Below, piece by piece: positions 54,935 through 64,000 of a DNA stretch of 64,000 nucleotides; the first letter of the stretch is position 1; the number at the start of each line of letters is the position of its first letter. The stretch spans positions 1 to 64,000 of the forward strand of contig CAMCWK010000002.1 of the NCBI GenBank assembly GCA_945882615.1. Direction: 5' to 3'. This DNA is from Rhizobium sp. Q54 (GTDB lineage Bacteria; Pseudomonadota; Alphaproteobacteria; Micropepsales; Micropepsaceae). The notes beneath the pieces were generated by a model. That model searched no databases, had not been told where the DNA came from, and saw only the letters and a program-made list of their open reading frames with translations. The translations under genes and the position numbers were made by a program.

Positions 54935-56956
54935 TTATTCATCAGCATTAGGAACCCAGGGTCGCTGCCCGCGCCACTCGCGCACGCTACTTGCTGAGGG
55001 TAGCGACAACAGATTGATGCTCCAGCCCTGACCCTCGGCCGCTTTCTTTTGATCGATCACCACTGCCGGCCCCTTGCATAGCCCTTGCGCTGCGTTGATC
55101 ACCACGACAGCGCGGGCGCAATCCTCCGATAAAGCCTCTGGCCTGAGCCCTGCGGCGATGATGGGAGGGCGGTTCACCACACAACCCAGGCCGTCGCAGC
55201 GCAGGCCGGGGATGCCGATAGCCTCGGCGACCTCGCGTCCGTCGCCGTCGCGTTTCAGCCATTCGCGCGCCACAAAATTGTTCCTGGGCTTGCGGACAAA
55301 GTGCAGCAGGCCGTCATCCCCGCGCACCGCGATGGTGACGGCGTCGCTTGCCACCAGGATGTCGGGCCTGGGCGCGAGGAAAGCCAGGATCACGCCGGCC
55401 AGCATCGGTGCGGCGCCCCACCAGCGCCAACCGCGCCGCCAGATCGCCAGCCACAATCCGCCCAGCGACATCAGTATCAGCGTGGCGAGCGGCATGGCGC
55501 TGACCAGCGACACCGAACCGGGCAGGCCCGACACCCAGCGGCCCATGTCCACCATCACGCCGATGCCCTGCCCCATCAGCTCCAGCGGCAACCGCTCCAG
55601 CCCCAGCGGCATCAGCAGAACGGACAGCGCCGCCGCCGGCATGATCCAGAAGCCCATCACCGGCATGGCAATCAAATTGCCCAGCACCGCGTAATGGGCG
55701 GCGCGCTCGAAATAGAACAGCGTGAAGGGCGCGGTCGCCAGGCTGGCCACCAGGCTGGTCATAAGGATGCCGTGCACATAGCGATACAGCATCCCGCGCG
55801 GGTTCTGACGTTCGCGGCTCTGCTCCCATTCCGCCACCGCCAGAAGCGCCGCGACCGCCGCGAACGACATCTGGAAGCCCGCATCGATGACGACTTCAGG
55901 CCGCGCCAGCAGCAGGATGGCAGCCGCCAGCGCCAGGCTGCGCATGGTCAGGGCTGGGCGGTCGAGCAGCACCGCCGTCATCATGGTGGCCAGCATGACA
56001 AAGGCGCGCACCGCCGGCGGCGCCGCGCCGCTGATCGCCAGATAAAAGGCCGAAGCCAGCAAGGCGGCCACCGCCGCCCATTTCTTGATGGGATAGCGCA
56101 AGGCCACCGCCGGGATCGCCGCCAGAAGCGCGCGCAGCAGCCAGAAAATGCCGCCCCCCACCAGCGCCATGTGCAAACCCGAAATGGACAGCGCATGCGC
56201 CAGGCCCGCATCGCGCAAGGCCGCGTCATCCTCTTCGCTGATGCTGCCGCGGGTGCCGGTGATCAGCGAAGCGGCGATGCCGCCCATGCTGCCGGGCAGC
56301 GCGGCATGGATCCGCGCGGTCATCCGCACCCGCAAGTCTTCCACGCCTTGCGACACGCCGTCCCACAAACCGGGTTCGTGGGCGGGCGCAATGGCGCGCG
56401 CCCGGCCATAGGAAAATCCCGTGGCGCCGATGGAGTTAAAATACAGCCAGCGGCCGAAGTCGCTGGCGCCGGGCGCCACCGGCGCGGACGGCGCATCCAG
56501 CCCGGCTGTCAGACTGATCCAGTTGCCGGGGCGAAACTCCGCGCCACCCGGCACCATCACCCGCACGCGGCGCGGCGTCTGGCCCGGCGCAAAGGCGCCC
56601 GAGCGGACCTCGTCCAGCACCAGCCGCGCGCCACGTTCCCTAGGCTCGATGCTGACGATGCGGGCCGTCAGATGCGCCACGATGGCCTGGTTCAGAACCG
56701 GCGTCGCCACACTGGCCTCGCGCAGTTTGGCCAGGCCGAAACCCAGCAGCAGCGCCGCCAGCAGCGATGCGATGACGCGGGCCGGGCTCAAGGCGGCAAT
56801 GGCGATGGCGACCAGCCCAGCCGTCACCGCCAGCCAGCCGATGGCCAGGCCCGGCTCAACCGGCAGCGCGAAGTAACCGGCGGCCCCGGTGCCCAGCGCG
56901 ACCGGCAGCCACAAGGGCCAGCGATCAGCCTCGAAATATGCCGGAATTGCCCCCAC
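54935..56956 (-). CDS. comEC: ComEC/Rec2-family membrane protein
   Basis: A 673-aa multi-pass protein of the DNA-uptake channel family. N-terminal helices and the DUF4131 region (ARIVSIEPRERGARLVLDEV, WISLTAGLDAPSAP), then the Competence domain (LITGTRGSISEEDDAALRDA, GLAHALSISGLHMALVGGGI, SGAAPPAVRAFVMLATMMTA, LRYPIKKWAAVAAL). The C-terminal ~170 residues lack the HxHxDH metal site of the beta-lactamase-like domain found in Gram-positive ComEC. Start at 56956 (MGAIPAYFEADRW) is 47 bp from the divergent gltX. Confidence 0.85.
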   Translation of the reverse strand: MGAIPAYFEADRWPLWLPVALGTGAAGYFALPVEPGLAIGWLAVTAGLVAIAIAALSPARVIASLLAALLLGFGLAKLREASVATPVLNQAIVAHLTARIVSIEPRERGARLVLDEVRSGAFAPGQTPRRVRVMVPGGAEFRPGNWISLTAGLDAPSAPVAPGASDFGRWLYFNSIGATGFSYGRARAIAPAHEPGLWDGVSQGVEDLRVRMTARIHAALPGSMGGIAASLITGTRGSISEEDDAALRDAGLAHALSISGLHMALVGGGIFWLLRALLAAIPAVALRYPIKKWAAVAALLASAFYLAISGAAPPAVRAFVMLATMMTAVLLDRPALTMRSLALAAAILLLARPEVVIDAGFQMSFAAVAALLAVAEWEQSRERQNPRGMLYRYVHGILMTSLVASLATAPFTLFYFERAAHYAVLGNLIAMPVMGFWIMPAAALSVLLMPLGLERLPLELMGQGIGVMVDMGRWVSGLPGSVSLVSAMPLATLILMSLGGLWLAIWRRGWRWWGAAPMLAGVILAFLAPRPDILVASDAVTIAVRGDDGLLHFVRKPRNNFVAREWLKRDGDGREVAEAIGIPGLRCDGLGCVVNRPPIIAAGLRPEALSEDCARAVVVINAAQGLCKGPAVVIDQKKAAEGQGWSINLLSLPSASSVREWRGQRPWVPNADE

Positions 56957-57003
56957 AAAGCCCCGATTGATATAAGCCCGGCGCTATCCTAAAGCCTCTT
57001 TCC

Positions 57004-58410
57004 ATGTCGCAAAAACCCGTCCTGCGTTTTGCCCCCTCGCCCACCGGCATGCTGCATATCGGCGGCGCCCGCACCGCTTTGTTCAACTGGCTCTATGCCC
57101 GTCACACCGGCGGCACCTTCCTGCTGCGGATCGAGGATACCGACCGCGAGCGTTCCACCCCCGAAGCGGTGGACGCCATCCTGAACGGCATGAAGTGGAT
57201 GGGTCTCGACTGGGACGGCGAGGCTGTCTTCCAGTTCGCCCGTGCCGCCCGGCACCGGGAGGTGGCCGAGAAGATGCTGGCCGAGGGCAAGGCCTATCGC
57301 TGCTATGCCACCGCCGACGAACTCACCCAAATGCGCGAAGAGCAGAAAGCCGCCGGCAAACCGATGCGCTATGACGGACGCTGGCGCGATCGCCAGCCTA
57401 CGTCCGAAGAAGCCGCCAAGCCATCGGTCGTGCGTCTGAAATCCCGGCAGGAGGGCGAAACCATCGTCCATGACCAGGTGCTGGGCGATGTGCGCTTCGA
57501 GAACAGCCAGCTCGACGACATGGTGCTGCTGCGCAGCGATGGCACCCCGACCTATATGCTGGCCGTGGTGGTGGACGACGCCGATATGGGCATCACCCAT
57601 GTGATCCGCGGCGCCGACCATCTCAACAACGCCGCCCGCCAGATCCAGATCATCGAGGCGATGGGCGCGGCCATTCCGGTCTATGGCCATCTGCCGCTGA
57701 TCAACGGGCCCGATGGCGCCAAGCTGTCCAAGCGCCACGGGGCGCTGGCGGTCGAAGCGTACCGCGACATGGGCTATCTGCCCGAGACCATGCGCAATTA
57801 CCTTTTGCGGCTGGGCTGGAGCCATGGCGATGACGAGATCATCCCCACCGCCCAGGCGATCGCATGGTTCAACCTGGAATCCATCGGCAAGAGCGCCGCG
57901 CGGATGGATTACAAGAAGCTGGACAATCTCAACGGCCATTACATCCGCGAGACCGCCAACGACCAGCTGGTGGCCGAAGTGACCGCCTTCCTGGCCCGCG
58001 AAACCCCGCCGCGCATCCTGTCGCTGACCGCCCGCCAGCGGCTGGAATCGGCCATGACCTCGCTGAAGGAACGGGCGAAGACGCTGGTCGAACTTGTTCA
58101 GGGTGCGGATTTTCTGTTCACGGACGGTCCGCGCGACCTGGATGCGGCCGCCGACAAGCTGCTGACGCCCGAAGGGCGCGCCGCCCTGGCCAAGGCGCTG
58201 CCGGCGCTGGAAGCCACGGACTGGACCGGGCCAGCCCTGGAAGCTGCCGCCCGGACGCACGCAGAATCCACTGGCCTCAAGCTGGGTCAGGTCGCCCAGC
58301 CGCTGCGCGCCGCCCTGACCGGAAAAGCCTCCTCACCGCCCCTGTTCGAGATGTTGGCACTGTTAGGCCGGGAAGAATCCCTAACCCGGCTAAGGGCTTA
58401 CGCTGCTTAA
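57004..58410 (+). CDS. gltX: Glutamate-tRNA ligase
   Basis: Charges tRNA-Glu. The 468-aa class I synthetase has the HIGH motif as [40 protein letters not shown], the catalytic-fold [20 protein letters not shown] with [20 protein letters not shown], and KMSKS as [15 protein letters not shown], followed by the helical anticodon-binding part. Full length; conserved place between comEC and gltA. Confidence 0.97.
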   Translation: MSQKPVLRFAPSPTGMLHIGGARTALFNWLYARHTGGTFLLRIEDTDRERSTPEAVDAILNGMKWMGLDWDGEAVFQFARAARHREVAEKMLAEGKAYRCYATADELTQMREEQKAAGKPMRYDGRWRDRQPTSEEAAKPSVVRLKSRQEGETIVHDQVLGDVRFENSQLDDMVLLRSDGTPTYMLAVVVDDADMGITHVIRGADHLNNAARQIQIIEAMGAAIPVYGHLPLINGPDGAKLSKRHGALAVEAYRDMGYLPETMRNYLLRLGWSHGDDEIIPTAQAIAWFNLESIGKSAARMDYKKLDNLNGHYIRETANDQLVAEVTAFLARETPPRILSLTARQRLESAMTSLKERAKTLVELVQGADFLFTDGPRDLDAAADKLLTPEGRAALAKALPALEATDWTGPALEAAARTHAESTGLKLGQVAQPLRAALTGKASSPPLFEMLALLGREESLTRLRAYAA

Positions 58411-58515
58411 GGAAATAGAGTGGTGCGGTGCCGCAAAATGGGTGACGGACTATCAAAAGCGTGGCTTTATTGCGGCGCAAGATAAGCCCGGCAGGACCGG
58501 GGCAAGGGGACGAGT

Positions 58516-59826
<1,311 letters not shown>

Positions 59827-59835
59827 GAAGAGCGC

Positions 59836-60993
59836 TCAGCGCTTTTCGACAAAATCCAGAAGAACCCGAGCCGCTCTCAACGAGGGCGGCTCGTCTTTTT
59901 CGCCCAGCAGCGCGGCAAAGTCGTTCATCGCCGAGACCTGCGCGGCGCGCGCTTTTTCATCCGCGAACAGATGCGCCACCGCACCGGCCAGCACTGGCGG
60001 GGTGGCGGCTTCCTGCAGATATTCCGGCACGGCCTCGCGGTCCAGCAGGATGTTGATCAGGGTGAAATGCTTCACCAGCATCATCCAGCGCGACAGGAAA
60101 TAGGTCAGCCCGCCGACCTTATAGGCCACCACCATTGGCGTGCGGGACAGCGCCAGTTCCGCCGTCACAGTGCCTGACGCGGCCAGGGCGATCGTCGCGG
60201 CATTGAAAGCGGCATACTTGTCGGCCTCGCCTTCCAGGATATGCAGCGGCGTGGCCCAGTTCTGCGTGGCTGCGCGGACTTTGGCGGCAACGTGCGGCAC
60301 GGTCGGCAGCACCGTGACCAGGCCCGGAATTTTCTTCGCCAGCAAATCCACAGCTTCCCGGAAGGTGGGAAGAATGAATCGAATCTCGCTGGTGCGACTG
60401 CCCGGCAATAGCGCCAGCAGCGGGACATCCGCCGCGATGCCAAGCCGGGCCCGCAGCGCCGCGCCGCCCGTCATGCGCGCGGCGCGCTCCACCACCGGAT
60501 GGCCAACGAACACGGCCTTCAGGCCATACTTCTCGAAAAACGGCACTTCGAATGGAAACAGCGCCAGCACCAGATCGAAATAGCGCGCCATTGCCCTGGC
60601 GCGATAGGCGCGGCTGGCCCAGACCTGAGGGGCGACATAGTCCACGGTGCGAATGGACGGATCGCGCTTGCGAAGCGCACGCGCCACCCGATGGGTGAAA
60701 TCCGGGCTATCGATCACCACCACGGCGTCGGGCCGGGTCTGGACCGCGAAATCCACCGCCTGTTTCACCCGGCGCAGGATGGCGGGAATGGCGGGCACCA
60801 CTTCGCGCAGGCCCATCACCGCCGTAGCATCCAATGGATAGAGGCTTTTCAACCCTTCGCGCTCCATGGCGAGGCCGCCGACACCGGTGAAGCTGACGCG
60901 ATCCTCGGCCAGCACCTTCAGCCCCGCCATCAGCTGCGCCCCCAGCGCGTCACCGGAAGGCTCGCCGCACACCAGCATCAATCGGATGGTCAC
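59836..60993 (-). CDS. lpxB: Lipid-A-disaccharide synthase
   Basis: Joins UDP-diacylglucosamine and lipid X. The 385-aa GT19 enzyme has LMLVCGEPSGDALGAQLMAG, FTGVGGLAMEREGLKSLYPL, AVMGLREVVPAIPAILRRVK, VVVIDSPDFTHRVARALRKR, DYVAPQVWASRAYRAR, FVGHPVVERA and LLPGSRTSEIRF. GTG 60993 overlaps the lpxI stop as GTGA, which decides it over ATG 60978. Last gene of the lpxD-fabZ-lpxA-lpxI-lpxB operon. Confidence 0.95.
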   Translation of the reverse strand: MTIRLMLVCGEPSGDALGAQLMAGLKVLAEDRVSFTGVGGLAMEREGLKSLYPLDATAVMGLREVVPAIPAILRRVKQAVDFAVQTRPDAVVVIDSPDFTHRVARALRKRDPSIRTVDYVAPQVWASRAYRARAMARYFDLVLALFPFEVPFFEKYGLKAVFVGHPVVERAARMTGGAALRARLGIAADVPLLALLPGSRTSEIRFILPTFREAVDLLAKKIPGLVTVLPTVPHVAAKVRAATQNWATPLHILEGEADKYAAFNAATIALAASGTVTAELALSRTPMVVAYKVGGLTYFLSRWMMLVKHFTLINILLDREAVPEYLQEAATPPVLAGAVAHLFADEKARAAQVSAMNDFAALLGEKDEPPSLRAARVLLDFVEKR

Positions 60994-61826
60994 GGCTTCA
61001 CACCGACGAGGAACAGGCCCAGCCGGTCGGCTTGCGCCGCCACCGCCGTCCTGTCCAGGATCAATGATCCGCCCGCTTCCAGCGCAATACCGGCCAGATG
61101 CGCCGCGGCGGCGCTTCGCACGGTGGCGATCCCGACCACCGGCATGTCGGTGCGGCCGTCCTGGGTAGGCTTCAGTCCTTTGACCAATACACCGCGCGAC
61201 TTTCCCGGGGCGCCGCGCAGGCTTTCGCGCAAGGACGGAATACGGGCCAGCATGGCATCCGTGCCTTCGGCGGCTTCCACCGCCAAGGCCAGACCGTCGC
61301 ACACCACCGCACCCTGCCCGACATCCAGCGCGCCCAGGGCGCGCACGATTTTGAAAGCGGCGGCGATGTCGGCGCGATGTTCCTCATTGGGTGCGATTGC
61401 CCCCAGCACGCCTTCGCCGCACACCAGGCTGGGCGCCGCCTCAGTCACGCTGACGGCCTTCAGTCCTTCATCCTCAAAAATTCCGACCAGGAAACGCAGC
61501 AAGGCGTCGTCGCCCTGCCGCGCCGCCGCCACCGCTTTGGGCAATAGCAGCATGCCCTTGGCGTCGAGTTTCATCTCGGAAAATTTCGGCCGGTCGACCT
61601 TGCCGCAGAGCAGGACTTCGCTCACGCCATGCGCGCTCAGCGCCTTGAGGATGCGTCCCGGTTCGCCCGGCGAAAGGAATTCATGGGGAAACTCGGCGAC
61701 CCAGTCATCGGTCACACTGCCGACCAGCGGCACGACAAAGACATCGCGTCCGCCATCCCGCGCCGCTTTGGCCACCGCGTGCGGCAGGTCGCCCCCGCCC
61801 GCGATCAGCCCCAGAGCGCCACTCAC
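60990..61826 (-). CDS. lpxI: UDP-2,3-diacylglucosamine pyrophosphatase LpxI
   Basis: Cleaves UDP-diacylglucosamine to lipid X; replaces LpxH in Alphaproteobacteria (old name DUF1009). The 278-aa product shows LGLIAGGGDLPHAVAKAARD, GEPGRILKALSAHGVSEVLL, GKVDRPKF, FEDEGLKAVSVTEAAPSLVC, DVGQGAVVCDGLALAVEAAE, GTDAMLARI and KPTQDGRTDMPVVGIATVRS. Starts with GTG overlapping the lpxA stop (GTGA). Confidence 0.95.
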   Translation of the reverse strand: MSGALGLIAGGGDLPHAVAKAARDGGRDVFVVPLVGSVTDDWVAEFPHEFLSPGEPGRILKALSAHGVSEVLLCGKVDRPKFSEMKLDAKGMLLLPKAVAAARQGDDALLRFLVGIFEDEGLKAVSVTEAAPSLVCGEGVLGAIAPNEEHRADIAAAFKIVRALGALDVGQGAVVCDGLALAVEAAEGTDAMLARIPSLRESLRGAPGKSRGVLVKGLKPTQDGRTDMPVVGIATVRSAAAAHLAGIALEAGGSLILDRTAVAAQADRLGLFLVGVKP

Positions 61827-62629
61827 GCCGCGTCTCCGCCGCGCCGGCGCGCCAGACAGAGTTCCTGCTTGGCCTCGGCCAGGATGAAGTCCACGATCTC
61901 GGCCACCTCGACTACGCCAGCATATTTGGTCCTGGCCTCCCGGGCGCGATCGGCCAGGCTGCCGCCGCTGCCATAGAACACACTGCGGAATGTGGCGCGC
62001 ATGGCATTGATGGTATCGCGCGACAGCCCACGGCGCTTGAGGCCGATCAGGTTCAGCCCTGCCAGCTCCGCATGGTCGCCAAAAGCCATGGCATAGGGAA
62101 TGACGTCGCGATTGACCCCGGTCAGGCCGCCGACCATCGCGCCCTTGCCGACCCGGCAGAATTGCTGGACCGCCGACAGGCCGCCAAAGATCACGCCGTC
62201 GCCAATAACCGAATGGCCGCCCAGCGCCACCGAATTGGCGAAGGTGACATCGTCGCCGACGATGCAATCATGCCCGACATGGCTGCCAGCCATGAAGAAT
62301 CCCCGCGCGCCGACCCTGGTGACGCCCTTGTCGCGCTTGCTGCCGACATTCATCGACACCATCTCGCGCAAGGTGCAGGCCTCGCCGATCTCCAGCCGTC
62401 CGTCGGTGAAATCATTGTCCCGGATCTGGCTCATCCCGCCCAGCGCCGCGCCCGGATAGATCTTGCACCCCTTGGCGATGCTGGTGATGCCGGTGATGGA
62501 AACATGCGATAGAAGCGTGACGCCGTCCCCCAGCGTGACACGCGATCCGACATGGCAGAAAGGGCCGATCTCGACGCCTGCGCCCAGTGTCGCGCCGTCT
62601 TCCACCACAGCGGTGGGGTGAACAGCCAT
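61823..62629 (-). CDS. lpxA: UDP-N-acetylglucosamine acyltransferase
   Basis: First acylation of lipid A synthesis. The 268-aa left-handed beta-helix has many hexapeptide repeats (VEIGPFCHVGSRVTLGDGVT, GARGFFMAGSHVGHDCIVGD with the catalytic His, NSVALGGHSVIGDGVIFGGL) and the helical C-terminal domain GLNLIGLKRRGLSRDTINAM. Its ATG overlaps the fabZ stop by one base. Confidence 0.96.
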   Translation of the reverse strand: MAVHPTAVVEDGATLGAGVEIGPFCHVGSRVTLGDGVTLLSHVSITGITSIAKGCKIYPGAALGGMSQIRDNDFTDGRLEIGEACTLREMVSMNVGSKRDKGVTRVGARGFFMAGSHVGHDCIVGDDVTFANSVALGGHSVIGDGVIFGGLSAVQQFCRVGKGAMVGGLTGVNRDVIPYAMAFGDHAELAGLNLIGLKRRGLSRDTINAMRATFRSVFYGSGGSLADRAREARTKYAGVVEVAEIVDFILAEAKQELCLARRRGGDAA

Positions 62630-63084
62630 CAGCCGGCCGCGCCGTCGGAAACCATGGCGCTGAACTCAGCTTCGGCGCACAGCGTGTCGCCCACATAGGC
62701 CTGGCCGGAGAACTTCCACACCGGACCGCGGCTGCGGACCAGGCTGACCGGCATGCGCAGCAAGTCTCCCGGACCGACCGGCTTGCGAAAGCGCGCATTC
62801 TCGATGGTCATGAAATAGACCACGCTGCTGGTCTTGCCCCCCTGGCTGTGCACCACCAGCGCGCCAGCGGTCTGGGCCATGGCTTCCACGATCAGAACGC
62901 CCGGCATCACCGCGCGTTCGGGGAAATGGCCCATGAAAAAGGGTTCGTTGATGCTGACCGCCTTGTAGCCCGTGGCGCTCTGGCCCGGCACGATATCGGC
63001 GAGTTTTTCCACCAGCAGCATGGGGGGCCGGTGCGGCAGCAGTTTCTTGATCTGCTCGACATCCAGAACAACATTGTCGGTCAT
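62629..63084 (-). CDS. fabZ: 3-hydroxyacyl-ACP dehydratase
   Basis: Dehydrates hydroxyacyl-ACP in fatty-acid elongation. The 151-aa hot-dog protein has [20 protein letters not shown], the catalytic His in [20 protein letters not shown], the catalytic Glu in [12 protein letters not shown] and [18 protein letters not shown] 63084 overlaps the lpxD stop (ATGA); longer frames upstream are shadows of lpxD. Confidence 0.97.
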   Translation of the reverse strand: MTDNVVLDVEQIKKLLPHRPPMLLVEKLADIVPGQSATGYKAVSINEPFFMGHFPERAVMPGVLIVEAMAQTAGALVVHSQGGKTSSVVYFMTIENARFRKPVGPGDLLRMPVSLVRSRGPVWKFSGQAYVGDTLCAEAEFSAMVSDGAAG

Positions 63085-64000
63085 TTTTCGTCCTGTGCGC
63101 GGCGCTTCGCCAGTCTGGTCAGGGCGTGAATCTCCCGAGCCCATTCTCTTACAGGTTTCGCCGGGGCCCCGCCATAATCCACGCCGCCCGGCAGCATGAT
63201 GTTCGATCCGGTCCCAGCCCGCGCGCCCAGGCGGGCGCCAGCGCCGATACGGGTGTGATCGCCCAGCCCCACTTGCCCGGCCAGGATCACCCCATCCTCC
63301 AGCACCACGCTGCCGGCCAGGCCGGCCTGCCCGGCGATGATGCAGTGACGTCCGATCTGACAATTGTGGGCGATCTGCACCAGATTATCGATTTTGCTGC
63401 CCTCGCCGATCACCGTATCGCCCACGGCGCCCCGGTCGATGGTAGTGGCCGATCCGATCTCGCAATCATCCTGAATGATGACGCGGCCCAGTTGCGGCAT
63501 CTTGATGAAGCCGCTCGCCCCCGGGGTGAATCCAAATCCCGGCTGGCCGATATGCGCGCCCGGCAAGATGACCACGCGGTCGCCGACATAGGCATGGCTG
63601 ATGGTGGCATTGGCGCCGATCTCGCAATGGCGCCCGATGGCGACGCCCGGACCGATCACCACGCCGGGCGCAAGGCGGGTGCCGTCCCCGATCTCCGCCC
63701 CCGGCCCGATCACCACGCCAGGGGCGATCTGCACATCCGTGCCCAGACGCGCGTCCGGCGAAATCGCCTGAGCCTGCGACCAGACGGCCTGCGAATAATC
63801 CGGATAGAACATCCGCGCCACGGCGGCGAAGGCGGCCTGCACGGATGACGCTTCCACCAACGTCATTCCGGACGGCGCGAGTGCGGCCGCCTGCGCGGCG
63901 GCGGAATGCGGGATCAGGCAGACGCCGGCGCCCGATGCGGCGAAGGCTTCGCGAAGCTGACGGCTGCCGGAGAAAAAGGAGAGATGCGCCGAGGAAGCAC
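63081..64000 (-). CDS. lpxD: UDP-3-O-acylglucosamine N-acyltransferase (5' end outside window)
   Basis: Second acylation of lipid A synthesis. 305 residues are visible and the frame stays open to the window end, so the ATG at 63866 is internal; the extension reads [20 protein letters not shown], the LpxD N-terminal UDP-binding domain. The hexapeptide helix follows ([40 protein letters not shown] with the catalytic His region). The C-terminal helix is SKIDN-distal [16 protein letters not shown]. First visible gene of the lpx run; bamA and others probably precede it. Confidence 0.95.
   Translation of the reverse strand, partial: ASSAHLSFFSGSRQLREAFAASGAGVCLIPHSAAAQAAALAPSGMTLVEASSVQAAFAAVARMFYPDYSQAVWSQAQAISPDARLGTDVQIAPGVVIGPGAEIGDGTRLAPGVVIGPGVAIGRHCEIGANATISHAYVGDRVVILPGAHIGQPGFGFTPGASGFIKMPQLGRVIIQDDCEIGSATTIDRGAVGDTVIGEGSKIDNLVQIAHNCQIGRHCIIAGQAGLAGSVVLEDGVILAGQVGLGDHTRIGAGARLGARAGTGSNIMLPGGVDYGGAPAKPVREWAREIHALTRLAKRRAQDEK

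Overview
The window is high-GC (roughly 63-65 % by eye), densely coded DNA that reads as an alphaproteobacterial chromosome. The gene order pdhA-pdhB-pdhC-lpd, ftsB, eno, kdsA, pyrG, secG, tpiA, ppiD, trpE, then trpG-trpD-trpC, lexA, comEC, gltX, gltA, lpxB-lpxI-lpxA-fabZ-lpxD is the conserved core order of that class. Supporting marks are the alphaproteobacterial LexA operator (GTTC-N7-GTTC), a lipoyl domain fused to PDH E1-beta, LpxI instead of LpxH, and two exact CtrA-type boxes (TTAA-N7-TTAAC). Genus cannot be fixed from the sequence; a Caulobacterales-, Rhizomicrobium- or Micropepsis-like organism would fit. No rRNA, tRNA, CRISPR array, transposase or phage gene was seen.

Layout. 0-14 kb: a mixed block with a truncated YihY/BrkB protein, a TetR-like/Sel1 chimera, a TPR-2OG oxygenase, a TetR regulator, glpK, a DUF2336 protein, nadK, a CheY-like/Hpt signalling pair, a transglycosylase-like protein, HIT, thiO, msrA, and a copper-delivery group (PCuAC, CtaG, SCO) for cytochrome oxidase assembly. 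14.4-30.5 kb: the pyruvate dehydrogenase operon and the core eno-kdsA-pyrG-secG-tpiA-ppiD run, interrupted by a MAPEG protein, a Wza-like export protein and a degenerate response regulator. 30.5-52.5 kb: the tryptophan genes, with trpE separated from trpGDC by about 17.7 kb. The insert carries a polysaccharide deacetylase, a GIY-YIG protein, an M20 peptidase, an AraC/epoxide-hydrolase/cupin group, nrdAB, a cobalamin uptake operon (btuB-F-C-D), an amidohydrolase and two tandem lactonase-like propellers. 52.5-64 kb: lexA with its operator, a low-GC SIR2-like gene directly behind lexA, comEC, gltX, gltA and the lipid A genes lpxB-lpxI-lpxA-fabZ-lpxD (last one cut by the window end).

Most interesting points: (1) two cobalamin riboswitches, one before btuB and one before nrdAB, the latter encoding a class I ribonucleotide reductase whose large subunit lacks an ATP cone; both leaders end in a hairpin that hides the Shine-Dalgarno sequence. 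(2) A SIR2-family gene, probably foreign and possibly anti-phage, sits 17 nt behind lexA and so is probably SOS-controlled. (3) Possible CtrA control of a DUF2336 gene and of a polysaccharide export gene. (4) A degenerate receiver in which the phospho-Asp is Glu. (5) A TetR-like HTH, coiled-coil, membrane, Sel1 chimera. (6) Several intergenic palindromic repeat families, including a 44-nt element present twice with 41/44 identity.
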